From contig NW_026251393.1 of assembly GCF_025118155.1 (NCBI RefSeq), positions 986,290 through 1,050,289 on the forward strand: a stretch of 64,000 bases of DNA, read 5' to 3'. The stretch is from Cokeromyces recurvatus. Lineage: Eukaryota > Mucoromycota > Mucoromycetes > Mucorales > Mucoraceae. How positions within the stretch are numbered: the first letter of the stretch is position 1; every line of letters starts with the position of its first letter. Shown here piece by piece: positions 23,891 through 36,392 of this stretch. The notes under the pieces were generated by a model, which saw only the letters and a program-made list of their open reading frames with translations, had not been told where the DNA came from and did not search any database. The position numbers were made by a program, and so were the translations under genes.

Positions 23891-24724
23891 ATGAACACTT
23901 TACCATTAGAAATTAGAATAAAAATATTAGATATTTTATCGACTACTACAAAGGAATTATACGAATTAAGTCTTGTAAATCATGATTGGAATTTAATTGT
24001 ATCAACTACAATCCTTTACAAGTCTCCCGCTTTAAGATCAAAGAATCAATTTTACGCCTTTTTAAATAATATTACAGCTAAAAATCAATTTTATATTCAA
24101 CATTTAGATCTGACGTTTGTTCATGAATATGTACATAAATTAGATCTAAACTACATGACAAATTTAAAATATATCAACCTTTCTAAATGTACTCGATTAT
24201 CACCGTTTATTATTTTCCAACTCATCAAAAATAACATAAAGGGATTACAAAGACTTGTGTTAGCTAACTGCACTATCTCAAGTGATATATTAAAATCGAT
24301 TGGTCAAGCAGCTAATCAACAGCAACTTGAATGTCTTGATTTAACGAATACAATGATTCAACCTTGCATAGCCATTGATGCTTCAAATCATTTAGAAGAT
24401 ATGTTATTACTTGATCAAAATCAACTTCGATATTTAAATTTATCGTACTGTACATGGGTCAACAGTCAAACCATAGAAAACATTGCTTATGGTTTACCAA
24501 AATTAGAAATCATTATCTTACAGTGGTGTAATCAGATTCAACTAAAATCAATTATCATCATGGTTCAACAGCTTGAATATTTAAAGATGCTTGATATTCA
24601 ACACATTGATACAATTGAAAATAAAAAACAGGTCTTGAAAATTATAAAGAATACTAGATCTGCTCTATTAAAAAAGATAGTTTTTACGTGTAAAAAAACT
24701 GTAACAATTGAAGTTGCTTTATAA
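23891..24724 (+). CDS. F-box/leucine-rich repeat protein
   Basis: Single exon, 277 residues. The start at 23891 is preferred because upstream codons derive from a poly(T) leader. The N-terminus TLPLEIRIKILDILS then SLVNHDWNLIVSTTILYKSP is an F-box, and from residue about 70 there are Cys-containing leucine-rich repeats such as LKYINLSKCTRLS, LQRLVLANCTIS, LECLDLTNTMI, LRYLNLSYCTWVN and LEIIILQWCNQI. This is the AMN1/FBXL arrangement of SCF substrate receptors. Substrate is unknown. The gene follows the UBE3D-like gene by 142 bases on the same strand, so two ubiquitin-ligase genes stand in tandem, although fungal genes are transcribed singly. Confidence 0.8.
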   Translation: MNTLPLEIRIKILDILSTTTKELYELSLVNHDWNLIVSTTILYKSPALRSKNQFYAFLNNITAKNQFYIQHLDLTFVHEYVHKLDLNYMTNLKYINLSKCTRLSPFIIFQLIKNNIKGLQRLVLANCTISSDILKSIGQAANQQQLECLDLTNTMIQPCIAIDASNHLEDMLLLDQNQLRYLNLSYCTWVNSQTIENIAYGLPKLEIIILQWCNQIQLKSIIIMVQQLEYLKMLDIQHIDTIENKKQVLKIIKNTRSALLKKIVFTCKKTVTIEVAL

Positions 24725-25735
24725 AAGAACAAAAAAAAATTAGTATGTTTAACAATAGTAATAAAAACTTGGAAAAAGAATAGTCTTTTTGATACAAGTA
24801 GTCATAATAAAATTAGTTGGATACCATTTTATACTGTCATTATTATTAAAAGGAAAACATACACACACACACACACACACCCATGATAGAACTTTCCTGC
24901 GAGAAATTAAAAGTCTTTGTAACCCCTTCTAAAAAAAAAAGCTAATAATTTAGATATACGATGACCTTGATCTCTTGAGAAAGTAACTCTTGGTTATTCT
25001 TTACAAAATCAGCATCATCTTAAGCAATGCTCACCTTGTATCTTTTTTTCCCCTAGTTGTTTCTTATTATTTGAGGTAGAGATTGGCTCTCTCGAACCAA
25101 ACTTTGATAGCTTTCTTGTTGGGCTGAGATAGCATCCAAAATAGGCATAATGTTGGCTTCTACTTACTGTAAGTCTTGGGTTTCGAGCTGAAGATCAAAA
25201 CTTACAAACCGAGCACTATTTTTTTTTTTTTTAACCATCTCCTTGGTCATTTTTCCTAAATTTTCATTCATCTTTTGCTTCTCACTTTCTTTCTATTTTA
25301 GCTCTCACTATAAGATAACTGCTATAATTTTAAAAAAAAAAAAAAAAAAAAAAAAATGTAAGCTCTTTGGATTTAAAAAGAGGGTCAACTTCCTAAAAAT
25401 ATCCATCAAACGGGAAACCCATGCTAAATTTAGTAGTCTTATAAAAAAATAAAGGAGAGAGAGCTTTTTATTTTATTTTAAATACAATGTACATGCAACA
25501 TTATAATATATACATCTATATTATTCCTTTATATGGCATTGTTTTAAGTAAAGTTATAATATAAATAAAGGAAAGGAAAAAAAAAAAAAAACGGATAATA
25601 TATGGCCCGACTAGCATTAAAAATATACTTTTTACAATTATTTAATTGGATAATTTATTTAACAATAACTGGAGATTCCCTTTTATATAAATAAATATAC
25701 CTTTATTGTTATATTAATCCATTTAACGATTAGCA
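24725..25735. other. Intergenic with a coding relic
   Basis: Holds a (CA)n repeat at 24859-24881 and a degraded coding stretch on the minus strand near 24960-25210 (separate entry). A poly(A) run lies at 25333-25356. The remainder is AT-rich with no gene seen. Confidence 0.6.
24955..25210 (-). pseudogene. Coding relic with coiled-coil-like content
   Basis: On the minus strand two frames interrupted by stops read SFDLQLETQDLQ, then ANIMPILDAISAQQESYQSL and VRESQSLPQIIRNN, then DADFVKNNQELLSQEIKVIV. The Gln/Glu/Leu pattern is that of a coiled coil and looks like former protein-coding sequence. I cannot name the parent gene; a partial exon of a larger unrecognised gene is possible. Confidence 0.3.
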
Positions 25736-27467
25736 ATGTCTGAACATGAACATTCACATGGAATGGGACATAGTCATAATTTGGACCCATCCTTCTTTAT
25801 AGAAAGTGCTGCAACAAATGAACCTATTGGTCTTATCATGACGATGCATATTACTTTCATGGTTATAGGTAGAATATATATATATATATATATGTGTGTG
25901 TGTCTTTATTATTAAAGAAATAATATTAACTAACCAAATTCTTATTGTTTTCTTTTTTCCCCTATCAAGCTTTTGGTATATTATACCCTTTAGGTATGGT
26001 GTTAGGTTTAGCTAAAAATAGATGGCATGTTCCTCTACAAATACTAGCAACGGCTGTATTTATCGTGGGTGTATTTCTAGCCCATGCACATAACGGTAGA
26101 AACTATGTAAGTTATTTAAATATATATATATATATATACATATTTACTGTATAAATTGTCCTCATCCTTGCTTCTTCCTTTTTTTTTTGAAATTTTATTA
26201 TAGGAACCTCATATCGCGCATAGATGGTTTGCAAACATTGTCATTTGGACAATTATATCACAATTTAGTTTAGGCGTTTATCTTAAATTACATTTAGAAA
26301 GAGGTATACATGGTAAAATAAGACCTATACTTGCCAAACTTCACAAGTGGATGGGTGCTTCTATTCCAGTGATTGGATACATTCAAATCGTATTAGGTGT
26401 CATTGCTTCACTTGGCTTCTGTTATGGAGGTATATTAGACACTTTCTGAAAACCAATAAGTTTATAATATTAATCATTTTTTTTTTTAGATCATACTGGA
26501 CAGTGCTTGGCTCATTTCATCATGGGCTCCTCCTTTGCGGCTTATGGTATTCTATTATTATTATCTTTACGTGTAGGGGGTCCATGGCTGTTAAGAAATG
26601 GGAAAAGTCAAGAATGGTATGATAGTTGGGTTATTACACTTTGGGGAATTGTAAATACATTTACTGAGCATAGGTAATTTTTTTTTTATTTTGGAATTCC
26701 AAGTTGAATATACAAATATATATGTTCTTAATCATTTGAATTACAATAGATGGGGACAACCTTGGAATCATGGTGATTATCAACATACTTCAATGGGCAT
26801 TATTTGGTGGGCAGCAGGCACAGCAGGTATTGTTTTAAGTAGAAAAGGGAAGAGAACGGTTATTCCTTCTGTTTTGATGATCTTGACTGCGGTTGCCTTT
26901 CAAGGACATGCACAACATGTTCCTAATAGTGGTGCTATTCATTCTTATTTCGGTTATATGTTGGCTGCAGGTGGCTTAAGTCGAATTATCGAAATTTGTT
27001 TTGTTTGGAAAGAAGGAGTATTTGAAATCTCTCCATGGCAATACATTCCACCTCTTGTAAGCTTTATTTTAGTGAAGTAGAAATTGTGTATCATTTTTGA
27101 TTTATACATCTATTTATTTTTTTAGACATTGATTTTAGCAGGATTGTTATTTATGGGATCTACAGAAGAGCAACTTGGATTGCTTGATGCGGTCGGTATT
27201 GATGTGAGTTCTTATAGTAATGCTCTATTATCTTTTGGCTTTGTTCTATTCGTATTTGCCTTTTGCTTGATCTATCTTTGGGAAACTTTGACGAATTATC
27301 CTAAAAAAAATAATGACTATGCTAAAGTAGCAACAACAGCAGCAGAAGAAGAAGAAAGAAGAAGTTTAAACTCTGCTTCTGCATTCTTGGATGAAGAAGA
27401 AGTATTTGATGAAGATTATAATTCTCAACAAGATGCTGTTGAGCTCAAAGTTACAACTCGTAGATAG
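25736..27467 (+). CDS. Ytp1-like multi-spanning membrane protein
   Basis: Six exons (25736-25868, 25970-26106, 26204-26429, 26490-26673, 26750-27056, 27126-27467) encode 442 residues. The first half resembles a cytochrome b561-like/DUF2427 domain and the second half the Ytp1 domain: RWGQPWNHGDYQHTSMGIIWW, FQGHAQHVPNSGAIHSYFGYML and a final segment before an acidic tail. About ten hydrophobic segments are visible. A His-rich N-terminus (HEHSHGMGHSHNLD) could bind metal. The cellular role is not established; yeast Ytp1 is an uncharacterised mitochondrial-type membrane protein. Conserved His pairs (LAHAHNGRN, IAHRWFAN, LHKWMG) could bind heme, as in b561 proteins. Splice sites are all GT-AG and the frame is open from end to end. 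Confidence 0.85.
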
Positions 27468-27900
27468 TTGTATGATGATGTATCTATATATTACCTACCT
27501 GTATAAATAAAAAGTATTTTTTTTTATGATATCTTATGTAATAGTTATAGTGTAGAGGGAAAAAAAATAAAATTAAAAACACATTAAATATATGTCAACA
27601 AGTTATTATCAAAACTAATATATATATGCATATATATACATATTTATATATATATATATATTTATGTACATTAAATAAACAAAATAGAATAAAAAAGGCG
27701 TATAAGAGGGATATGAGCTTTTTTTTTTTTTTTTTTTTTTTTTGTAAGGGAAATGAAAGACAAAACTAGTTAAAATAGATTACTTTGCAATGTGTATGTT
27801 GTGTTGTATAAAGGCCAAGTAGAATAAAAAAAATGGAATTTTCTCATGTTGTGAAATTATAATTATATATGTATACACACACACATATATATATATATAT
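27468..27900. other. Intergenic between convergent genes, TA-rich
   Basis: Contains (TA)n arrays at 27617-27665 and 27878-27910 and a poly(T) of about 24 at 27719-27743. It separates the 3' ends of the Ytp1-like and bromodomain-kinase genes. Nothing else is seen. Confidence 0.6.
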
Positions 27901-29003
27901 TTATATATAGGAAGGATCTTTTGCAACTTTAGGTCGGCCTCTTGATTTACTTCCACCAGTAGCTGTCCTTCTTCTAGGCTTCTTCTTTTCTTCTTCGTCT
28001 ATTGTTGCTGTATCTTCAAAACCATAAAAAGTCTTTGCCCTTCGTGATCCTCGGGTATCTGATGAATACATTTTCCATTCACCAATTAAGCCCTCTTTTA
28101 CATTAGCTTGTTCAATCCAAGTTAAGATTTCTTTGGCTGACTCTCTATCTTGAGGTCTTGTCTTTAAGCATTTCAGTAATAACTGTCGACTCAGTTCACC
28201 ATGGACCTCGCCCTCTAATGCACGTTGGATACGATAGTCGTCCTCTGCCACATAGCGTAGTCCTTGTAAATCTGTATCTAAAATACCTCGCCATGGTTCT
28301 GTATCTGTAAACACTTTCCAGATCATGACTCCAATTGAATAAATATCTTCGGCTTGTGGATGAATTAACCAAGGAAGTACTTGATTATCCGATCTTGTTT
28401 TCGGTAACGTCTGAATCGATCTATACATACGATACCCATGATCTGGTTTGCCTTTCACCCATGGCAACGACTCACACCATGAATCTAACTCTTCCTTTGT
28501 TTCTGGAACAACGTCTCCATCATACTCCCATTCTGCACGAGGTACATCTACAAACCAATCCCGTACATCCTCTGCTCTACAGAACACGGCCTTACCAAAA
28601 TCAATTAAATAAAGATATACTTTTTCACTACCATCTTCTAATATTTGACCCTCCACTGTATTCACCATAATGTTTACTTCTGAAAGATCTCTATGAGCGA
28701 GGCCTGCCTCATGAATAATTTTCATACAGACTAACATTTGATAAACAATATCATATTTTTGATAGGCTGATAATCGATGGTGAGAATGTACATGTGTGTA
28801 TTGTTTTAATGTAGTTTGGTATCTAAAGGCGAAAAAAAAAAAGAATTGAAAGAGTAAGTAAGTATAGCTTACCCCCCTCCCTATAGACACATAGGTAATA
28901 TATGTATATAGTTTACCTTTCCATAGATAAGCCTGCTACATCTCCATTATCATTATATAACACTTCTCTCATCTGTGCCATATGTGGCAGATTTTTTAAT
29001 TTC

Positions 29004-29046
<43 letters not shown>

Positions 29047-32000
29047 GATTATCAGTATTAAAATTCAGATAAAAATAATAAATACTTACATAAGACAGGC
29101 AACCTCTGTAATACGTTGATACATGGTCATTTGTCTAAATGCTTGAATCACAATACTATCAAAAAAATAAACTCTTTTAAAGAAGCCCTCAGAATTGGGT
29201 GAACTCCAATTTATATTTCCATGTTCAGATATATTTCGAATCAAAACGCCTTTACTTGTACAAACTAAAGAATACAAGGAGATATTATGATTAAAATTAA
29301 TCTTCATATATTATTATTATTATTATTGTTACCATTAAATAATTTTTTCCAAACTTCATGGTTCATTTCTTTTGTTCCTAATCTTTGAGCATTTGATTGA
29401 GTAATGATCTTCTTTTTAACATCAATATCCATCTTTTCTTCTTCCGGTCTATATATCTGTTTTTCATCATCTGAACCCTCGTTTGTTTCCATCGCTTCCT
29501 CTTCTTTTGTCTTTAACATACGTTGTTGCTGCATGTTTAGACACGCTTTATCATGATGATTAGACTCGTTTTTGATTACGGTGGTAGTTAACGGATGCTG
29601 TTGTTGCACAGCATTTGAGATTTTCTGTTGTACAACATCATCTTGAATTGGAGGCAAACCTAAAATCTGTCGTACAACTTTTTTTAATAATGCCTTTGTA
29701 GCAGGATTATGATGTCCATTCTTATCATCAATGGCCATCTTTGAAGTAGCAAACATTCTTCTAAAATAATCACGTTCAATCACCTCATTGACTTCAAATT
29801 TAATACGATTCACAACACGTAAGGGTCTCAGATGGATCCATCCCTTAGGTGCAAAATCATCTGTACATTCATTGATTTGATCGATATCAAATAATTCACT
29901 CGCTGGATAGGCCAACACCATGTCCGTTTCAATATTGATATTCTTGCTGGACCGTACACGATTTGTCTTTGTATTGTAAAATATAGCCAAGACACCTTGT
30001 GAACGAATTTGTCGTAGAAGAGTACGATTTTTAGCAATATAAAAGCGAGGCACAATGTGATGATTCCCTTCTAGATCTAATTTCATACGTTCGACTGCTT
30101 GAAAGAAGGGTCCATTGAGTTGTAGATAAAGGAGCTTTTCATTTGTTAATCCTTTAGGTTTACGTGCCTTCGGTTCTAAAGGAGATAATGCAGAAATAGT
30201 ATATACTGTACTTTGCTCTGAAAATACTTGTCCAATAGGAGGATACGAAAAATCAGATTCTTCAGGCAACACATTAGTGGGGTCAAATTTGAAATCATGA
30301 GGACCTAAAGGTTGTTGTTGTTTTCTGTATAATAGAATAAGTCATCCAAAGTATGTATATATATATGAAGGTAAAAAAAAAAAAAAAAAAAAAATGGGAA
30401 GGGGAGAAGGGAAAGGATCATATTTGTTACCTTATCTGACGTTTTATATCCATAACAATTTTAGTGAATAATTTTTCAAGATTATCAGCATGTTTAGGAA
30501 TTGTACCAGCGTTTCGATGAAATGTTCTGGCATTTCTCCAAATGAGTTGCATATCCTTCTCAAATCGAGCAAACTTTGTATATTTTCCTTGCCATACATT
30601 TTGTTCAATCGTTTGTAAATCCATTGGATTTTTAATTTCTTGATGGTATAAAAATGCTGTCTCAGGCACAGGCTGAATAAAGGGCCAACAGTCAGGTGTA
30701 GAGAGCAACATGTTAATAATAAATCGATATAAACGTAAAAATAAGCGAGTCACATTGTGAGGAGGCTCATATTTGATATGCGATAAATCAACCATGACAT
30801 CATCAGATGAAGCCGATTTCTTTATATTACTATTTGCTTTTGTTGCTAAAGGTTGTTCATTTAAGACGGTATGAATGACGATATTTTTACTACGAAGACC
30901 TGCTACAATCATACGTTGAAGTGCTACTAAATCACCATTCGAGATTTGAGACCCTAAAGTTTGGCAAACATCTTTATCACCTGAAGTGCCCAAGACCATC
31001 GTTGTGATCAGTTGCATTGCAGCCGCGGGTAAGACCTGTTGCGAATCAGTGGGTAAAGGATCAAGTATATCTACTTGAGGTAACTCTTCAAATGAAAGAT
31101 AAACACCGAGAGTACGCAAGGTAGCTATTGTTAAACGTCGCAAGTTAGTTACGTCAAGATCAGGTTTCATAGGATCGGTAGGGTCATCAAAGATAGCATC
31201 TAAATTGCCAGGATGTCTTGCGAAATGTAAACGCAATTGGGGTCTAGGTGGAATAATAGGCTTTGTAGATGTTTCTATAGTTGGTGCCTGTACTACAGTA
31301 GGTGAATTTATTATTGTTGTAGGAGAGAGTGAAGGTGAGGGGGCCATGACCATTTGAGCCGTAACAGATGAGTTGGGTACTGAGTATTGAGCAATAATAG
31401 ATGAATTTGGCATGGAAGTGTCTTGTTTGGTTTGTATTGGTGAGATATTCAATTCCTGGTGATTAGAAGAAGTAAGCTGCTGTTGAACCGAAGTATTCAT
31501 GTTAGTGGTAGTTACAACAGGAGTAGGAATAGTAGTATTAATGGTAGTAGGGGTAGTAATATTTAAATTTTTGGGGATAGACTGAGATATATTATGAATA
31601 GGCGAAGAATTAGGCGGCATCTGTGGAAAAGGGTGTTGAGAAAATGAATGTTGTGGTGGTGCTATATAAAAAGGTTGATGTTGAATTTGAGTCGGTTGTT
31701 GCTGAGAAGAAGAAGATGATGATGATGGTGGTGGCGGTGGTGGCGGTGGTGGTGGTGGTGGTGGTGGTAGTTGTGGTAGTTGTGGTAGTTGTGGTTGTGG
31801 TTGTGATTGTGGTTGGGAATAATGTGGCAGTGACTGGGACTGTATTTGCGACTGCGACTGTGATTGTTGTGGCTGTTGAATTTGAGGTATAAAAGATGAA
31901 TGATCATCTATTAAAATAGGTGATCTTGAACGTTTCCTATTAACAACTGGTGAATTATTGATATTATTGAAAATAGGTGGCGGGGATGACAACAGCATGC

Positions 32001-32471
32001 TAAGAGCATTCGTTTGCTGTGATTGTTGTGCTTGAACAAGTGGAGGTTGAACCTGAGAAGATAGATGATGTGCTTCAGAAGACTGTGGTGATAGTTGTAT
32101 TTGTGTTAAAGCCTGCGGTTGTTGATTAAATTGATTATGATTTGGTCCATTTTGATCAAGCTCTTCTACAGGATAACCTTCATTATTTATTAATCATTAA
32201 TGTTAGCCAGCTTCCATACACTTGTATATTGTATTTTACCTTGCATAGCTAAACTTTCACGAAATAATTTATCTACTAAATCATCGTCGTCATGTAAATC
32301 AGAATTACTAGTTGGTTGATTGAATTCAGCAAAGGTTCGTGGATCGTTATTCTCGTCTGTTGGCATTAAAGGTTCAAGAGATTGAAGTTTCCATAAAAGT
32401 TGCATGTTATCAACAAAACCATTAACTCCAACAGGGGAATCATTGCTTTCCCTTAATGCCCAATTGTCCAT
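27901..32471 (-). CDS. Bromodomain protein with C-terminal protein kinase-like domain
   Basis: Read as six exons (32240-32471, 30431-32177, 29333-30324, 29090-29264, 28917-29003, 27901-28822), this gives 1384 residues in one frame. Order: acidic N-terminus; Gln/Pro/Ser/Thr-rich region with a 13-Pro run; a helical segment (LRRLTIATLRTLGVYLSFEE); a bromodomain near residues 560-660 (FIQPVPETAFLYHQEIKNPM, LQTIEQNVWQGKYTKF, IWRNARTFHRNAG); a Q- and acid-rich linker; then a kinase-like domain with CMKIIHEAGLAHRDLSEVNI, LIDFGKAV and EDIYSIGVMIWKVFTDTEPW. The last 60 residues are basic (PRRRTATGGSKSRGRPK). The usual VAIK lysine seems to be Gln (SIVIQAF). Bromodomains bind acetyl-lysine, so a chromatin role is likely. 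The join at 29265-29332 decides fusion; see findings. Confidence 0.75.
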
Positions 32472-32523
32472 TGACTGAGAATATATAGATTAAAAAAGAA
32501 TAAATAGCTGCTTTATTATTGTT

Positions 32524-32567
<44 letters not shown>

Positions 32568-32798
32568 CGAAAAAAAAGGAATGTATTTTTTTCCTTTCTT
32601 GTATTACGAATATAGCTTGTTGATCGCTCTAGAAAAGATTTCCATTTTACTGTTAATATTGATATTTTTCAAAGGAAAAAAAAAAAAGTAGATATTATTA
32701 AGAACCTTTTTTTTATCTTCTCCTTGTATTTGAAAAATGTATATTCTATTATTACTTTAAGATTAAAGTATGAATATACAAAGATTATGTAATTCTAC

Positions 32799-32836
<38 letters not shown>

Positions 32837-33569
32837 AGAGAAATCAAAAAGATGAATAAAATTTTAAAGCAGAAGAACCTCTTACAGATACACACACAAA
32901 AAAAAAATTAAAAATTTAAATGTCCGATAAATAAGGGAGTGACGTATGTATGCTTTTTTTAATTTGCCGCGCTCCTAAATTGCATTTTTTTTCAGAAGCA
33001 GCGTCTTGTTAAATCAGAAAAACCTTTATTTTACACCACTGTCCCCTTAAAGCAAAAAAAAAAAAAAATAAAAAATAAAAAATAAATAAATAAATAAATA
33101 AATAAAAGCTTATTATTATTATTTTTATATTTATAACCCTTTCTCTTTTTTTTTTCTAATATTTATTTTTTTTTACCAACAACACTATGAAAACATTGCA
33201 AATTTCTAGAAAGTTAAATGAAGAATCTTATCAGGATAGGATGGGTATATCTAAGCATTTATAACTCTTTATTCAATAATAGAAATCATATATTTATTTT
33301 ATTTAGATAATTTAATGGTTGAAAGACCGTCTAAATTTGATTATATCTATTCAAATGTAATATGATATGCATATATTTTTTCACTTAAAATATCAAAGAT
33401 AATTAATACAGATTCATTACCTAGTCCATAAAGAAATTCTTTATCAAATTAAGAGGTGTAAGTCTTTACGGCCATTATGTGTTGAGCTGAGCTAAAATAA
33501 AATATTGTATATAAACATTAGACTACAGTTAAAAATGCTAGTAGAATTACAACAATAGGAGATCAAGAA
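32472..33569. other. Intergenic between divergent genes, many A-tracts
   Basis: About 1.1 kb holding poly(A) at 32526-32566 and 32801-32833, an (AAAT)n repeat at 33070-33106 and T-rich stretches. It must contain the promoters of the bromodomain-kinase gene (-) and the ARF-GEF gene (+). No other gene is seen. Confidence 0.65.
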
Positions 33570-36199
33570 ATGAAATGTGAAACTGACAGGTCGACACTAG
33601 ATCCATCACATGTTTTAATTCATCCTTCTATTAAAATTGAGCCATCAATGAAGAGACATAATTTATCCAGCTTATCTTTGGATTCTAAACAAAATTATCA
33701 AGAAAAAAATAAGGGCTGTTTATCTTCTACTGTGAAAAATAATCATTTCAGGAGAAATAGTAATCCTTGTCATACCCTAGATTTATCGACAATGATAAAT
33801 GACAATTCAGGAGTGACATTAGAAGAAGACAATAGTCATCTTCCTCGAGGACCTCATGCAATTCGAGAGAGCTTGAGATATAAGAATACCTTGTCTTCAT
33901 CAAATGATTCTATTATACAAAAGAGAGTATCCTCTTTTAATTTGATGCAGCCATCCAAAAGCTCTATTTCATTAAATGAAGGCGTCCATTTGGTTAATAA
34001 TTTGCATCATGAGAAAATAAAAGATGCTTCATTATCATTCAGCAAAAGAAAACAAGATGAAGAAGAATGTTTTTTATTACAAAAACGTTTATGGGAGGAA
34101 GATATTACACTATGTTCAAAAGAACAAATTTCAGAATTTCTTGGTTTAAAGTAAATGAATCTTCCCTTTATATATATAATATACATGTATTCATCTCCTA
34201 TATCAAGTTCTATATGTACATATATTAAACTATAATTCTTTATACATGTATATATGTATGTATAAATATATATTTATATAGAAATTCTACTAGACAAAGG
34301 ATATTACAATTATATATGAATAATTTCGATTTTAGCAATCAAAGATTGGATAACGCATTTCGTATTTTATGCTCTAAACTCTATATGAAAGCAGAATCTC
34401 AACAGTTGGATCGTATTATACAAGCATTTTCTAAACGTTATTTTGAATGCAACAAAAACACTCTGTTGCTTTCTCTTGATATCGTGTATGCTGTTGCTTA
34501 TTCTTTGCTCTTATTAAATACAGATTTACATGTAGTAGGTGGTGGTAGGGCGACTAAAATGTCTAAATCTAGCTTTGTAAAAAATACAATGGAAACAATA
34601 CAGTCCCTTATATTACCCGAAATAGAGCAATGTGAAGAATGTCTATCCACTATAAGTTATTATCAGCATAAGGACTCATCTCCTTTAAGCCAAGTTAACA
34701 ACTCTCCATCATCAATGAGTCATATTGTGTTTAATGAAAAGAACCTTCCTCGAGATAATTCTATCAGTCAAAGAGTCGAAGACAATGATATGCTACAAAG
34801 ACGATATGCTTTGAGTTCAAAATTATCAGAATATGATAATTTAATAACTTGTACACAAGAAGTTTGGTTAACAGAGATTGAGGGGTTATTAAAGGTAAAA
34901 TAACTTTTTCTTTTTTTTTCTCCTTACACACACACGCCCCTTGCATAATAACACAACTTTATTTTATTTATTTATTTATTATTTATTATTTTTTTTTAAA
35001 ATGCATAAATCTGTATAATACTAAATTAGGAGATGTATGCAGCAGTAAAGGCTCATAGAATAGATCAAGCAGTAACTTCCAACAAACCTAAAACTGACAA
35101 TGAGGGTCCACGTAGTATACAAAGATCTAAAACATTACCTAAAAATATATGTAAAGAGACTCAAGGTTCATTGCATATGAAAAGAAAGAGAGGCTATTCC
35201 TTTATTCAACCATTTGAATCTAGCAATCACTCTATAACCAATTTTTTCTTAACAGATAACGATTTAGCTTCTTTATTCACGACCCTTAAGAAAGAGGAAT
35301 TGTATAGGCAAGGACTTGTGATGCGTAAACATTTAATGAAAAGTACAAATAAGCGAGCAAACCATCGTCAATGGCAACTTTGTTATTTAGTAATGACTGA
35401 TAGTGAATTAATTATGTATAAACCTGCTATCCAACAACGAACGATAAAGGATTATATAAAAGGGAAAAGTAGATTACTTTGGAATTATTATTCTTCAAAT
35501 TCGTTGTTTTCACTACAAGATATTATTCAGCATTATCCTTATTGGCAAGCAAATAAAGATGCACCATGGATGGATATATTACAAATGAATCATACTTATA
35601 CAACTGCAATTCCACCGCCAGGATGGAATCCTCAACGTCCTCATGTCTTTCGTTTAGAGACAAATGAGGGTGGAGTTTGGTTATTTGAATCGACAGATCA
35701 ATTTGCAGTACAAGCCTGGGTAGAGGTATGTAACCTTACCGCCGCTAAGATTAGTAAAGGACCATTATTAGGTGCAATTTGTAATGTCAATTATGGATGG
35801 AAGGATATAAATGATTATTGTAATACGGGACAGCAAGAGTTAGTGAGGATATGGTATCCACCTATGCCATGTATGATCAATAGTTTTTTGAATATTGATG
35901 AGCAATATGATGATATTAAGACTCAAATTGAGCAGTTACGTAAAGAACTAGATGAACATCGTAAACTGAAATTGTTAGTAGATAAGAAGGTGACTTATAA
36001 ATAGTTTTATATACATGTATCTATATCTATCCATTTTTTTTTACTCAATAATACTATATAGTTTATCATTGATGATCAACAGGGATGCACTGATAGTATA
36101 CAAGCTATAAAAAATTGGGACAGAAAATTACATTATATTCTACAAGAGATGGCTAAATTAAGATGTTACCGAGATATCCTTATAACTCAAATGATATAA
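33570..36199 (+). CDS. ARF guanine nucleotide exchange factor, Sec7 plus PH domain (Syt1/EFA6-like)
   Basis: Four exons (33570-34150, 34282-34894, 35030-35989, 36062-36199) encode 763 residues. Sec7 proteins load GTP on ARF GTPases at membranes. A Ser-rich N-terminus of about 170 residues is followed by the Sec7 domain (about 175-340): ISEFLGLK, MNNFDFSNQRLDNAF, the Glu-finger loop YMKAESQQLDRI with its catalytic Glu, and LLLLNTDLHVVGG. A split PH domain of the Syt1/PSD type follows: RKHLMKSTNKRANHRQWQLC, then RPHVFRLETNEGGVWLFES, TDQFAVQAWVEVCNLTAAKI and NYGW. A C-terminal coiled coil (IKTQIEQLRKELDEHRKL) completes it. The last exon is short but in frame and adds LQEMAKLRCY. The arrangement matches yeast Syt1 and metazoan EFA6/PSD. 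Confidence 0.9.
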
Positions 36200-36392
36200 A
36201 TAAATTTACTATTTTAATTCAAATAAAATCTTCACTTTCTACCATCACCCCTTACTCTCTCCCTTCCATTATTGTATTTTTTTCGGGTGTTTTCAAACTC
36301 TTCCTTCAAATTATTCATATATAAATATATTAAGAAAAAACAAAACAAAACAAAACCTTCCCCTCCCGGTGTTACAAAATAATTGTTAATCT

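Noticed and set aside
31623..31907. Val-rich and His-rich frames on both strands
   Set aside because: Shadows of the proline-coding repeat in the bromodomain-kinase gene.
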